A DNA stretch of 64,000 nucleotides, taken from NCBI GenBank assembly GCA_942490535.1, contig CALNXQ010000004.1, positions 186,001 through 250,000 on the forward strand, written 5' to 3'. The translations under genes and the position numbers were made by a program. The stretch comes from JAEINY01 sp942490535. Lineage in GTDB: Bacteria; Bacteroidota; Bacteroidia; Bacteroidales; Marinilabiliaceae. Below are positions 26,184 through 34,509 of the stretch, piece by piece (position 1 is the stretch's first letter; each line of letters starts with the position of its first letter). The notes under the pieces were generated by a model that saw only the letters and a program-made list of their open reading frames with translations, was not told the origin of the DNA and searched no databases.

Positions 26184-27842
26184 TTAGTTTTTAGGTAGTT
26201 CTTTTAACTTCAGGTGATCACCCGCATCTTTTACAATGGTTTGGTAGTATTCCGCAGAATATCCGGGGAATTTAGCATGAGCCGGATTGCCATGCTCATT
26301 GCGCAGGAACTCACCGTCTTTTTCTTCATGAAGGTTACCGTCGTTGTATTTTACTAACAGGAAATTACCTAGTTCGCGCCATTTGGCCACAACCAATTCG
26401 GCCTGGTTCATGGAGAAATCGGTCAGAAATTCGCGGGCTAACTGAGGGTTTTGATCATATAAACTTTTGGCAGCCTGATCAATGGCAACCGCAGAAGCTG
26501 TTAGTTTGTCTTCCAGTTCAGTTTGCACTTTTTTAATGTCTTCAATCATATAGCTATAACGACTATAAGCCTGGTTGCTCACATACGTGAAAGCCCAAAA
26601 AGCGGAAGTGGGGCTATAGGTTAATAAATCACCATTGCCTTTTTTCAAACAATTGGGTACGTTGGTCATGCCACAGTACATGGGCATATACACGGAAGAA
26701 GCAGCATCATCAACGCCAAACCAAAGAATACCCCCAATGTGATTGGGTAACCAATTACGCATTTGAGCAACAAAAGAGAAACCTGTTTGCTGTGTGGCGA
26801 TAGCACGTTCGTTAAAATACGTTTCACCTTCTACTTTCCACGTTAACGGACGGAAACGATAGGGTTTTGCAAATGGACCCGCTCCGGCATCCTTGGACAT
26901 GTCAAGTGCCGTTCCTTCATAATGGTCACGCATAATATTCATCACATCGCGGTGAGATATTTTGCGATCAGGCTTGATGTATAGTGGCATACGCTCAAGT
27001 GATTCTCCTTTGGCATAGCTTTCATATTCACCCATTTCACCTGGATTCATGATGTTGAAAGCACTCCACACACGTGCATCGCAGAAACGCACTGCACCAA
27101 AATCAAGAGGGGCGTAGGCGGCTGAGAAGTTGAAATCCTTATTTTTGCCGTTAAAATAACCTTGCTCACGCGCAAATGAGATCACATCTTCCGCATAGAT
27201 GCAATTCTCTTTGTCATTTAATGGAAACGTTGTTATGCGTGCCTGGTTAGCATGGGCCGACACATAGCCATCCGGAATCCGCACGGCTACCCATACAGCG
27301 CCTTTGTTGTTAGGACCTTTGCTAATCATTTCCATCACCCATACTTCATTTGGGTCAACAATCGAGAAAGATTCACCTGAGCTGTAATAGCCATATTTAT
27401 CAACCAATTCACCCATCATTTGGATGGCTTCGCGGGCTGTTTTAGCACGTTGAAGCGTAATGTAAATCAAGCTGCCATAATCAACCAATCCTTGTGGATC
27501 ACGTAATTCCTCACGACCTCCGAAAGTAGTTTCTGCAATGGTTAACTGGTGTTCGTTCATGTTTCCGATAACCGTATAAGTAGAAGGCACCTGATCGATT
27601 TCGCCAAGGTATTTACCTGTATCCCATTCATACACCTTAAGTAGCGAACCAGCCTCATGTTTGGCTGCAGGCCAATAATACAGTTCACCGTATAAATCAT
27701 GTGAATCAGCTGCATAGGATACTAACGTAGAACCGTCAACCGATGCATTTTTTGTGACCAAAATATTGGTGCAAGCATTAGCAGGAGACAGGTAGAACAG
27801 GCCGGTCGCCATTAATGCGAGTGCTGTAAATCGTTTTAACAT
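26184..27842 (-). CDS. C69-family dipeptidase (PepD-like), exported
   Basis: A 552-residue Ntn-hydrolase. A signal peptide (1-23, ending SPANA) is followed directly by Cys24 in CTNILVTKNASVDGSTLVSY; in C69 peptidases this Cys becomes the N-terminal nucleophile after processing. Other family blocks are AETTFGGRE, YGSLIYITLQRAKTAREAI and the C-terminal SSVYMPMYCGMTNVP. It should cleave dipeptides in the periplasm or at the cell surface. A second C69 gene lies at 32774, same strand. A terminator follows at 26132 and a -7 box is seen at 27878. Confidence 0.9.
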   Translation of the reverse strand: MLKRFTALALMATGLFYLSPANACTNILVTKNASVDGSTLVSYAADSHDLYGELYYWPAAKHEAGSLLKVYEWDTGKYLGEIDQVPSTYTVIGNMNEHQLTIAETTFGGREELRDPQGLVDYGSLIYITLQRAKTAREAIQMMGELVDKYGYYSSGESFSIVDPNEVWVMEMISKGPNNKGAVWVAVRIPDGYVSAHANQARITTFPLNDKENCIYAEDVISFAREQGYFNGKNKDFNFSAAYAPLDFGAVRFCDARVWSAFNIMNPGEMGEYESYAKGESLERMPLYIKPDRKISHRDVMNIMRDHYEGTALDMSKDAGAGPFAKPYRFRPLTWKVEGETYFNERAIATQQTGFSFVAQMRNWLPNHIGGILWFGVDDAASSVYMPMYCGMTNVPNCLKKGNGDLLTYSPTSAFWAFTYVSNQAYSRYSYMIEDIKKVQTELEDKLTASAVAIDQAAKSLYDQNPQLAREFLTDFSMNQAELVVAKWRELGNFLLVKYNDGNLHEEKDGEFLRNEHGNPAHAKFPGYSAEYYQTIVKDAGDHLKLKELPKN

Positions 27843-27877
27843 ATTGATATAGTTATAAATTAATGACTCTTGAAAGG

Positions 27878-27885
27878 CAAATATA
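27878..27885 (-). promoter_or_regulatory. -7 box (TATATTTG) for the C69 dipeptidase
   Basis: TAnnTTTG on the minus strand, 36 bp upstream of the start codon. No clear -33 element. Confidence 0.45.
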
Positions 27886-28177
27886 TAAAAACCCTATAAC
27901 TAGAATGTGAGTTTTGTTAGTATTTTATATGCTGTCAGAGGTAGAAATAGTTAGGATGTAGTTCGTTGGATGAGGTACTATTTATTCATTATGAGGGAAT
28001 GTGGCAGATTTAAATATGAATTGTAGGAAATAGTTTTTCAAGTTAATTGATTAGTTTACAAATGTCTGGACTGAATGGGGAAACTGATGTAACTTATGAA
28101 GGTTTAAATATAGAAATCCTTTTTTCATTGAATTTGTTTAAATTAAATAGATAGTACAGGGAACAAAATTTTAAACT
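27886..28177. other. Intergenic region between divergent dipeptidase and chemoreceptor genes
   Basis: About 290 bp, AT-rich. No coding frame, RNA gene or repeat was seen. It must hold the chemoreceptor promoter, but no convincing TAnnTTTG box faces that way. Confidence 0.5.
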
Positions 28178-30229
28178 ATGAGGAATTTAACAATCAGGCA
28201 GAAACTGTTTGCCATAACAGCAATAATCGGAGTGGTACTTACTCTGATCGGTGTCATGACCTACAATGCATTCGAGAAAGTGGACCATTTGCACGACATC
28301 ATGTTTAGAACACATGAAATTAATGAGAATATGTTGAATCTCCGTAAGCATGAGAAAGATTTCTTAATGCGGGATGTCATCAATCCTATGTATTTTGAAA
28401 CGGGTCAGAGTAAGTATTTAACTTCATTTCATGAGGTGATGGAACGGAGCCACGAACTTATTAAGGAATTGCAAATGAATGGGTATGTGATGGATTTTGG
28501 TTTAGAGGATGCCTTGAAAAATTTGGACACCTATTTTTTACTTTATGATGATCGGTTTGATGAATTGGTGGCTTTAATAACTCAGCGAGGGTTTAAGGAT
28601 TATGGGATGATTGGAGAGATGCGCAAAGCCATTCACAGTGTGGATGCGTTTTATGCTGATGCGGTTTTTATTGCTGAAGAAGAGTTATTATTGCGAAAGC
28701 ATGAAAAGGATTACCTATTACGGGCAGATATTTCTTATCAACAAAAATTTAATGATGAGTTGGAAGTGTTTCGGAATAAAATTGATCGAAGCGGACAAAT
28801 TTCAAGTGGACGAAAGCTAGCTTTATTGAGTAGTTTGGAGGTGTATCAAAGAACCTTTAATGCTATTGTTGAATTAGACAAAAAGGTGGGGTTGTCTGAA
28901 AGTGAGGGGGTAAGAGGGGCTTTGCGCAGTGCTATTCATGAAACAGAACCTGTTTTGGATGAAATTATCGAAGTTGTCGATCGGAAAAGTGAGAACGCTT
29001 CTTCCAAGGCCGTACGCAATATTATTATTCTTATTATTGTGTTCTTGGGTTTTACCATAACTGTTATGCTGGTAACCTTGTCCAATATTCGCAATTCCTT
29101 GCACATGGCTCAGGTGGCTGTGAAAGCCGTGGCTATGGGGGACTTTTCAAAGGATGTGGAAATTAAAAATAAAGATGAAATTGGTGAATTGCTGGCAGAT
29201 CTGAAGATCATGCTGAATAAGTTGCGTAATAGTGTGGCAATAGCTAAGGAGGTTTCGGAAGGAAATTTAGGTGTTTTGGATCAGATGGATCAGTCGACTT
29301 TTGGTGGTGAGTTGGATAAAGCATTGGAAGGAATGATTACCAAATTACGTGTCATTATCGAGGAAATCATGATCGCGGCTGATAACTTCACCAGTGTGAG
29401 TAACCAGTTAAGCATGTCAGCTGAGCAACTTTCGGCTGGATCTACAGAACAAGCGGCTTCAGCAGAAGAGATTTCAGCATCGGTGGAGGAGATGACCAGT
29501 ACCATCACACAAAATGCTGAAAATGCCATACGCACCGAAGGGATTGCCGTTAAAACAGCCAAAGAGATGGATATCAGTCAAAAATCGGTAGATGAAGCGG
29601 TAGTTGCTATTAAGCAGATTGCGGATAAAATATTTATCGTGAATGAAATTTCGCATAAAACGGACTTGCTGGCCATTAATGCGGCTGTTGAGGCAGCCCG
29701 GGCCGGGGAGCATGGAAAGGGATTTGCGGTGGTTGCCTCTGAAGTGCGTAAATTAGCTGAGCAAACACAACGGGCAGCGCGCGAAATAACTGAGTTAGCA
29801 AGCAATAGTGTTAAAGTAGCGGAGAGATCGGGTGATATGTTGCGTGAGTTGGTACCTGAAATCCAAATGACAACGCGCCTGGTACAGGAAATAAATGTAT
29901 CCAGCAGTGAACAAAATGCCGGTGCCAGTCAAATTAATGAGGGGGTTCAGCAATTAGCATCTGTTACGCAGGAAAATGCGGCTTCATCTGAAGAATTATC
30001 TTCTACATCTCAGGAATTGTCATCTCAGGCCGAGCAAATGCGAAGTACAATTGCCTTCTTTAAATTTGAAAGAGAGATTAAGCACCACATGAGTAAACCA
30101 AAAACAAATCCTGATGTTTCTGTTCGTAAAACGCCTAATTCACTGTTGTATAAAAAAAATGAGCTGGATTTAGATATTGATAGTGATTTAAATCGGCTGC
30201 GAAAGGATGATGAATATGAGTCCATGTAG
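28178..30229 (+). CDS. Methyl-accepting chemotaxis protein with HBM-like sensor domain
   Basis: A 683-residue receptor. Membrane segment 1 is at about 10-31; the periplasmic part (32-280) is all-helical and contains the duplicated motif RKHEKDFLMR / RKHEKDYLLR, typical of bimodular HBM-type sensor domains; membrane segment 2 is at about 281-303. A HAMP domain follows (about 304-360), then the cytoplasmic signalling hairpin with DLLAINAAVEAARAGEHGKGFAVVA-type tip around residues 490-520. It senses a small molecule outside and controls CheA. No che genes are in the window. The C-terminal 35 residues are polar and lack a clear CheR pentapeptide. Confidence 0.9.
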   Translation: MRNLTIRQKLFAITAIIGVVLTLIGVMTYNAFEKVDHLHDIMFRTHEINENMLNLRKHEKDFLMRDVINPMYFETGQSKYLTSFHEVMERSHELIKELQMNGYVMDFGLEDALKNLDTYFLLYDDRFDELVALITQRGFKDYGMIGEMRKAIHSVDAFYADAVFIAEEELLLRKHEKDYLLRADISYQQKFNDELEVFRNKIDRSGQISSGRKLALLSSLEVYQRTFNAIVELDKKVGLSESEGVRGALRSAIHETEPVLDEIIEVVDRKSENASSKAVRNIIILIIVFLGFTITVMLVTLSNIRNSLHMAQVAVKAVAMGDFSKDVEIKNKDEIGELLADLKIMLNKLRNSVAIAKEVSEGNLGVLDQMDQSTFGGELDKALEGMITKLRVIIEEIMIAADNFTSVSNQLSMSAEQLSAGSTEQAASAEEISASVEEMTSTITQNAENAIRTEGIAVKTAKEMDISQKSVDEAVVAIKQIADKIFIVNEISHKTDLLAINAAVEAARAGEHGKGFAVVASEVRKLAEQTQRAAREITELASNSVKVAERSGDMLRELVPEIQMTTRLVQEINVSSSEQNAGASQINEGVQQLASVTQENAASSEELSSTSQELSSQAEQMRSTIAFFKFEREIKHHMSKPKTNPDVSVRKTPNSLLYKKNELDLDIDSDLNRLRKDDEYESM

Positions 30230-30243
30230 TTGATGGAGTTTTT

Positions 30244-30273
30244 AAAAAAAAGTGGAAGGGGTCCACTTTTTTT
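30244..30273 (+). terminator. Terminator of the chemoreceptor gene
   Basis: A-rich stem with AGTGGA, loop AGGGG, TCCACT and a T run of seven; 15 bp after the stop. Confidence 0.85.
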
Positions 30274-30486
30274 GTGTTACTTCATTCATAGGTTAATGTG
30301 ATGGGTATTCAGCCAATAATGAACCAGATGCCATGTAAGGCGCCGTATAAAATATGTTTGGGCATCAAATCATAATGAATCAATATAATTATTTGGTATT
30401 TTGAGTAATAGCTTTTAATCGGTGACTTCTTTATTGCTATTTTTATCGCTTTTTACTTATATTAGATGCAATGATATTTAGGGGGT

Positions 30487-32715
30487 ATGATTAATAGTGA
30501 ACAACTGATAAAGGCCTTTGACTTTTCTGAGAACATCATGGTGATCACTGATAAAAATGGTATCATTGAATATGTGAATCAGACTTTTGTGGATAAGTAT
30601 GGCTATACGCGTAAGGAAGCTATTGGTAAGAATCCAAGTATATTGAATACGGGGTATCACGATGCTGTTTTTTATTACAATTTATGGAATACCATTGGCA
30701 ATGGTGAAGCCTGGAAAGGAATCTTTCGCAACCAATCTAAATCCGGTCAGATAATATGGGAGCATGCCACCATCAATCCAATTAAAGATGATAACGGTAA
30801 CATTTCTGGTTATATTGCCATAAAGGAAGATGTGACGCGTCAAGTAGAGCTGGAAAAGCAGTTGGAGGAAGATCAGTTTTTTTTGGAAGAGCTATTTAAC
30901 AATGCGCCGGTGGGCATTGCGATATTGGAGCCTGTTAAAGAAGAGGATGGACGTGTCAGCGATTTAATGGTTATTAAATCGAACCCCAATGCCGGAAATA
31001 TTGTTGGGAAATTGGGGATGGTTGGTTTGCGGTTAAGTGAGGTTTTACCGTCAGTGCTTATAAATCAGGCACGCTTGAATACCATGTTAAACCAAAAGCA
31101 TTCGTTTGAAGCCTATCTTGAAGAATTAAATAAGCATTTACGTTTTCGGTCCTTTCCGTTTGGTGATCAAAAACTGTGTGTGTTTTATTATGATGTAACA
31201 GCTTATAAACAAACTATTGATGCTTTGCAAGCCAGTGAAGAACGCTATTTTACCTTAGTCGAAGATGCACCGGCCATGATTTGCCGCTTTGATAAAAACG
31301 GCATTCTCAGTTATGTCAATAACCAGTACTGTCAGGTGTATGGGGTAGCGCAAGAAGAATTGCTGGGAACTTGTTTTTATGACATGGTACCGCCTGATGA
31401 TCGTGAGTATGTGATTCAGAATGTGAGGAAGCTTACGCGTGAACATCCCATCAATGAATACGAGCATCGGGTGGTGTTGCCAAATAACAAGATCAGATGG
31501 CAACGGTGGATTGATCGGGCTTTACTAAATACGGAGGGTGAGATTATCGAATACCAATCGGTAGGCATGGATTTTACCCAACTAAAAGAAACAGAGTCAG
31601 CTTTATTGGAAAGTAAAAATAAGCTTCAATCCATTGTGCATAATACAGTAGTAGGTATTGGTGTTCTTGATCGAAATGGTCAGTATATTTTAGTCAACAG
31701 TCGGTTTTTAGAGATGATGGGATATCAGTCTGAAGAGGAAATATATTGCTTATCTAATCTGGATTTAACGCATCCTGATTCCATGGATGTGTCCGCTCAT
31801 TATCTGAAAAAACTTGTTTCGGGTGAGATCAACGAATACAACATTGAAAAAAAGTACATTCGAAAGGATGGATCTGTTTTTTGGGGTGATTTGTATGTGT
31901 CTCCCATGCGAAAAGAAGATGGGAAAGTCACCGAGATTGTGGGTATTGTTACAGATATCAACCAGAAAAAGCAATATGAGATTAAGCTGAAAGAAAATGA
32001 GCAAAAGCTGAAGGAACTCAATGCGACTAAAGATAAGTTGTTTTCGATTATAGCACATGATGTGAAAAATCCGTTTAATGCTATTTTAGGTTTTTCGGCG
32101 TTGCTTAAAAATAATTTGGATAATTATTCAAAAGAAGAGATACGCAGTTATGTAAATCATATATTAGCTGGCAGTGAAAACGTATATAAGCTGTTGGATG
32201 ATTTGTTAATATGGGCCAAAACCCAATTGGGTCAGATTCAGGTGAAGAAGAAACATTTTAATGTGTATGGATTGGTTGAAAATGCCTTTGATAGCTTCAT
32301 CGTGCATGCAAACACTAAAAACGTAGCATTAGTTAATGACGTACCCAAAAATATAGAGTTGTTGGCCGATTATGAAATGCTGCGCTTTGTTATCCGCAAT
32401 TTAGTGCACAATGGCATTAAGTTTTCCAACGATCCGGGCGAAGTGAGGTGTTCAGCTTTAAATATCAGAGAGGAAGGTAAATCTTTTCTGGAATTAATTA
32501 TTAAAGATTCGGGTATTGGTATACGACCTGAAAAACTGGCTGTCCTTTTTAATGTGGGAGAATTTATGGCAACTTCCGGTACTTCCGAAGAGAAAGGAAG
32601 TGGATTGGGATTGCATCTGGCTTATGACCTCATTGAGAAAAGTGGTGGTTTCATTACAGTGAAGAGTGAGGTAGGGCGAGGAACCGAATTCATTATTCGT
32701 CTGCCAATCGAATAA
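30487..32715 (+). CDS. PAS-domain sensor histidine kinase
   Basis: A 742-residue soluble kinase. Four PAS-type domains are at about 12-115, 130-240, 248-368 and 372-498. The HisKA dimerisation domain follows with IIAHDVKNPFNAILGFS (phospho-acceptor His524). The ATPase domain has NLVHNGIKFSND (N box), DSGIGIRPE (G1) and EKGSGLGLHL (G2). There is no membrane segment, so it senses an internal signal, and there is no receiver domain or adjacent response regulator. It lies between the chemoreceptor and the second dipeptidase. Confidence 0.92.
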   Translation: MINSEQLIKAFDFSENIMVITDKNGIIEYVNQTFVDKYGYTRKEAIGKNPSILNTGYHDAVFYYNLWNTIGNGEAWKGIFRNQSKSGQIIWEHATINPIKDDNGNISGYIAIKEDVTRQVELEKQLEEDQFFLEELFNNAPVGIAILEPVKEEDGRVSDLMVIKSNPNAGNIVGKLGMVGLRLSEVLPSVLINQARLNTMLNQKHSFEAYLEELNKHLRFRSFPFGDQKLCVFYYDVTAYKQTIDALQASEERYFTLVEDAPAMICRFDKNGILSYVNNQYCQVYGVAQEELLGTCFYDMVPPDDREYVIQNVRKLTREHPINEYEHRVVLPNNKIRWQRWIDRALLNTEGEIIEYQSVGMDFTQLKETESALLESKNKLQSIVHNTVVGIGVLDRNGQYILVNSRFLEMMGYQSEEEIYCLSNLDLTHPDSMDVSAHYLKKLVSGEINEYNIEKKYIRKDGSVFWGDLYVSPMRKEDGKVTEIVGIVTDINQKKQYEIKLKENEQKLKELNATKDKLFSIIAHDVKNPFNAILGFSALLKNNLDNYSKEEIRSYVNHILAGSENVYKLLDDLLIWAKTQLGQIQVKKKHFNVYGLVENAFDSFIVHANTKNVALVNDVPKNIELLADYEMLRFVIRNLVHNGIKFSNDPGEVRCSALNIREEGKSFLELIIKDSGIGIRPEKLAVLFNVGEFMATSGTSEEKGSGLGLHLAYDLIEKSGGFITVKSEVGRGTEFIIRLPIE

Positions 32716-32773
32716 TGGAGTATTCATCGGACAACCATCCAATCCGAATTGAATAGCCATCCGATGATATTAA

Positions 32774-34354
32774 TTAGAATTTCTCATCGTATTTTGTCCA
32801 TAAATCATCTCCTAATTGCCAGGCTGTATTCACAACTTTTTCACCCCATGTATTGGTGTAGCGTGTCAGGAAAGCGATTGTTTGTTTTGTGTTCATGCTC
32901 ATGGCTTCCCGTTCTGTTTCCGTCTGTTTTGCAAAAATTTCTTTTTGTAGCGGTACCAAAACCTTATCCACATCGAAACGCGCCTCATTCCAACGCATCG
33001 ATGCCAAAGTACTCATTCGGTTAAACGCCCACCAGGCCGAATTTCTGGAGAAACCATTGCGTCCGGGAGCTTTGTAGGAAGCTGGTAAATCAGTAACACT
33101 ACAGTAAATGGGAATATACACCGAAGTGGCAATGTTGTCCTGTGCCATCCAAACTAAACCGCCAATCTCATCAGGTAACCAATCGCGGCTTTGGGTGATG
33201 GTGCCATACATGGTGTACCAACGGGCAATGGTACGTTCCCCCAGCTTTCCCCAGCCACCTTCTATGTTGTGCAGATCGTATTTGTCATAGGGCATAAAAG
33301 GACTGGCATTGGGGTGAGGAATGGTGTCTCCCTCTTCGGTTACTTTCACCATATGACGAACCATGTCATAAGGCGTGCCTTCATAATAATCTTTAAACAG
33401 TGTCACCATCGTTTCTAGGGTCACTTTTTGTTCCGGTTTCACAGAGAAAGGATAATCAATGGCTTCCGGATCTAATTCTAAAGATGGGGCTACTAAACTG
33501 AGAATACGCCATTCCCGGCGGCGAGAGGCCATGGATCCCCGGCTCTCTGGCGCATAGGCATGGGCAAACTGAAAAGGAGCTTCGGCTTCGTTCCACCAGG
33601 CACTGTCGCGGGCCATATCGTAAATATTTTCGGATGCCAGGTAATACTCACTGTTTTCCAAGTCTATTTCCAGGATTCGGGCTGCATTTGCATTGACACT
33701 TACATGATCGTCAGGTACCCGTTGTGCCGCCCAAATGGCACCGATTTTGCCAGTTCCGGGGCCTACAATTTCAAAATGCCAGACTTCCTTTTTATCAGCT
33801 ATGGTCAAGCATTCGCCATAATCGCTGTAGCCATACTTCTTGGTTAATTCATCGGCCATTTTAATGGCTTCGCGGGCAGTGGTGCAACGTTCGAGCATCA
33901 ATTGAATCAACCGTTGGCAATCAATTAATCCTTTCTCAGAAACCAGCGATTCGCGACCACCGAAGGTTGATTCGCCAATGGCTAATTGTTTGGTATTCAT
34001 GCAGGGATAGGCCGAATTGATGAAACCATACGTTTCTTTGACCTGTGGTATGGTTCCAACGGGCGTGTGTTTGTAGGCGGGCATGGCCCGGGTGTCATCT
34101 TGCGTGCGTTTGTACATGGTAACCTGGTCGCGACGTCCATGTCGCTCAGCAGGAATAATGTTCATCCAGGAGCGTGTGCGGTGGCTGTCATCTGTGTGTG
34201 ATGTCATCACCGAACCATCAAAAGTAGCTGCTTTTCCAACCGTGATCGTGGTGCAGCCTTCCGGTACACCGGCTTCCCAATCGGCTTTTATCTGAGCCGA
34301 AACCCAGTGGCTCAGGGTGAAAGATAAAAGTAATAGACCTGTTTTAATACGCAT
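32774..34354 (-). CDS. C69-family dipeptidase with propeptide, exported
   Basis: A 526-residue paralogue of the 26184 protein, only distantly similar. A signal peptide (1-20, ending WVSA) is followed by a short propeptide and Cys34 in PEGCTTITVGKAATFDGSVM, the likely Ntn nucleophile after autoprocessing. GESTFGGRESL, LERCTTAREAIKM and ATSVYIPIYCSVTDLP are family blocks. Here about a dozen residues separate the signal peptidase site from the Cys, whereas the other copy has none, so activation must differ. It probably cleaves dipeptides in the periplasm or outside the cell. Confidence 0.88.
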   Translation of the reverse strand: MRIKTGLLLLSFTLSHWVSAQIKADWEAGVPEGCTTITVGKAATFDGSVMTSHTDDSHRTRSWMNIIPAERHGRRDQVTMYKRTQDDTRAMPAYKHTPVGTIPQVKETYGFINSAYPCMNTKQLAIGESTFGGRESLVSEKGLIDCQRLIQLMLERCTTAREAIKMADELTKKYGYSDYGECLTIADKKEVWHFEIVGPGTGKIGAIWAAQRVPDDHVSVNANAARILEIDLENSEYYLASENIYDMARDSAWWNEAEAPFQFAHAYAPESRGSMASRRREWRILSLVAPSLELDPEAIDYPFSVKPEQKVTLETMVTLFKDYYEGTPYDMVRHMVKVTEEGDTIPHPNASPFMPYDKYDLHNIEGGWGKLGERTIARWYTMYGTITQSRDWLPDEIGGLVWMAQDNIATSVYIPIYCSVTDLPASYKAPGRNGFSRNSAWWAFNRMSTLASMRWNEARFDVDKVLVPLQKEIFAKQTETEREAMSMNTKQTIAFLTRYTNTWGEKVVNTAWQLGDDLWTKYDEKF

Positions 34355-34379
34355 GATACATTTGTTTGTGATAATATCA

Positions 34380-34387
34380 CAAAAATA
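34380..34387 (-). promoter_or_regulatory. -7 box (TATTTTTG) for the second C69 gene
   Basis: TAnnTTTG on the minus strand, 26 bp before the start codon. Confidence 0.4.
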
Positions 34388-34461
34388 TAAAAATGTAGGT
34401 GTCCTACGTCATTTTAAGTTCTTTTAAAGAATAGGCTGAGCCACCTAATAAAAGGTTTTGT

Positions 34462-34469
34462 TAACTTTG
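34462..34469 (+). promoter_or_regulatory. -7 box (TAACTTTG) for the AsmA-like gene
   Basis: TAnnTTTG box 41 bp before the ATG at 34510; same octamer as at 3042-3049. Confidence 0.5.
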
Positions 34470-34509
34470 TTTGTAGTTAACCCCTAATTGAAAACTTAAA
34501 ACGCATCAT

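Noticed and set aside
32725..32766. Inverted repeat CATCGGA ... TCCGATG between the convergent kinase and dipeptidase genes, considered as terminator
   Set aside because: 28-nt loop, 7-pair stem and no T run on either strand; too weak to call.
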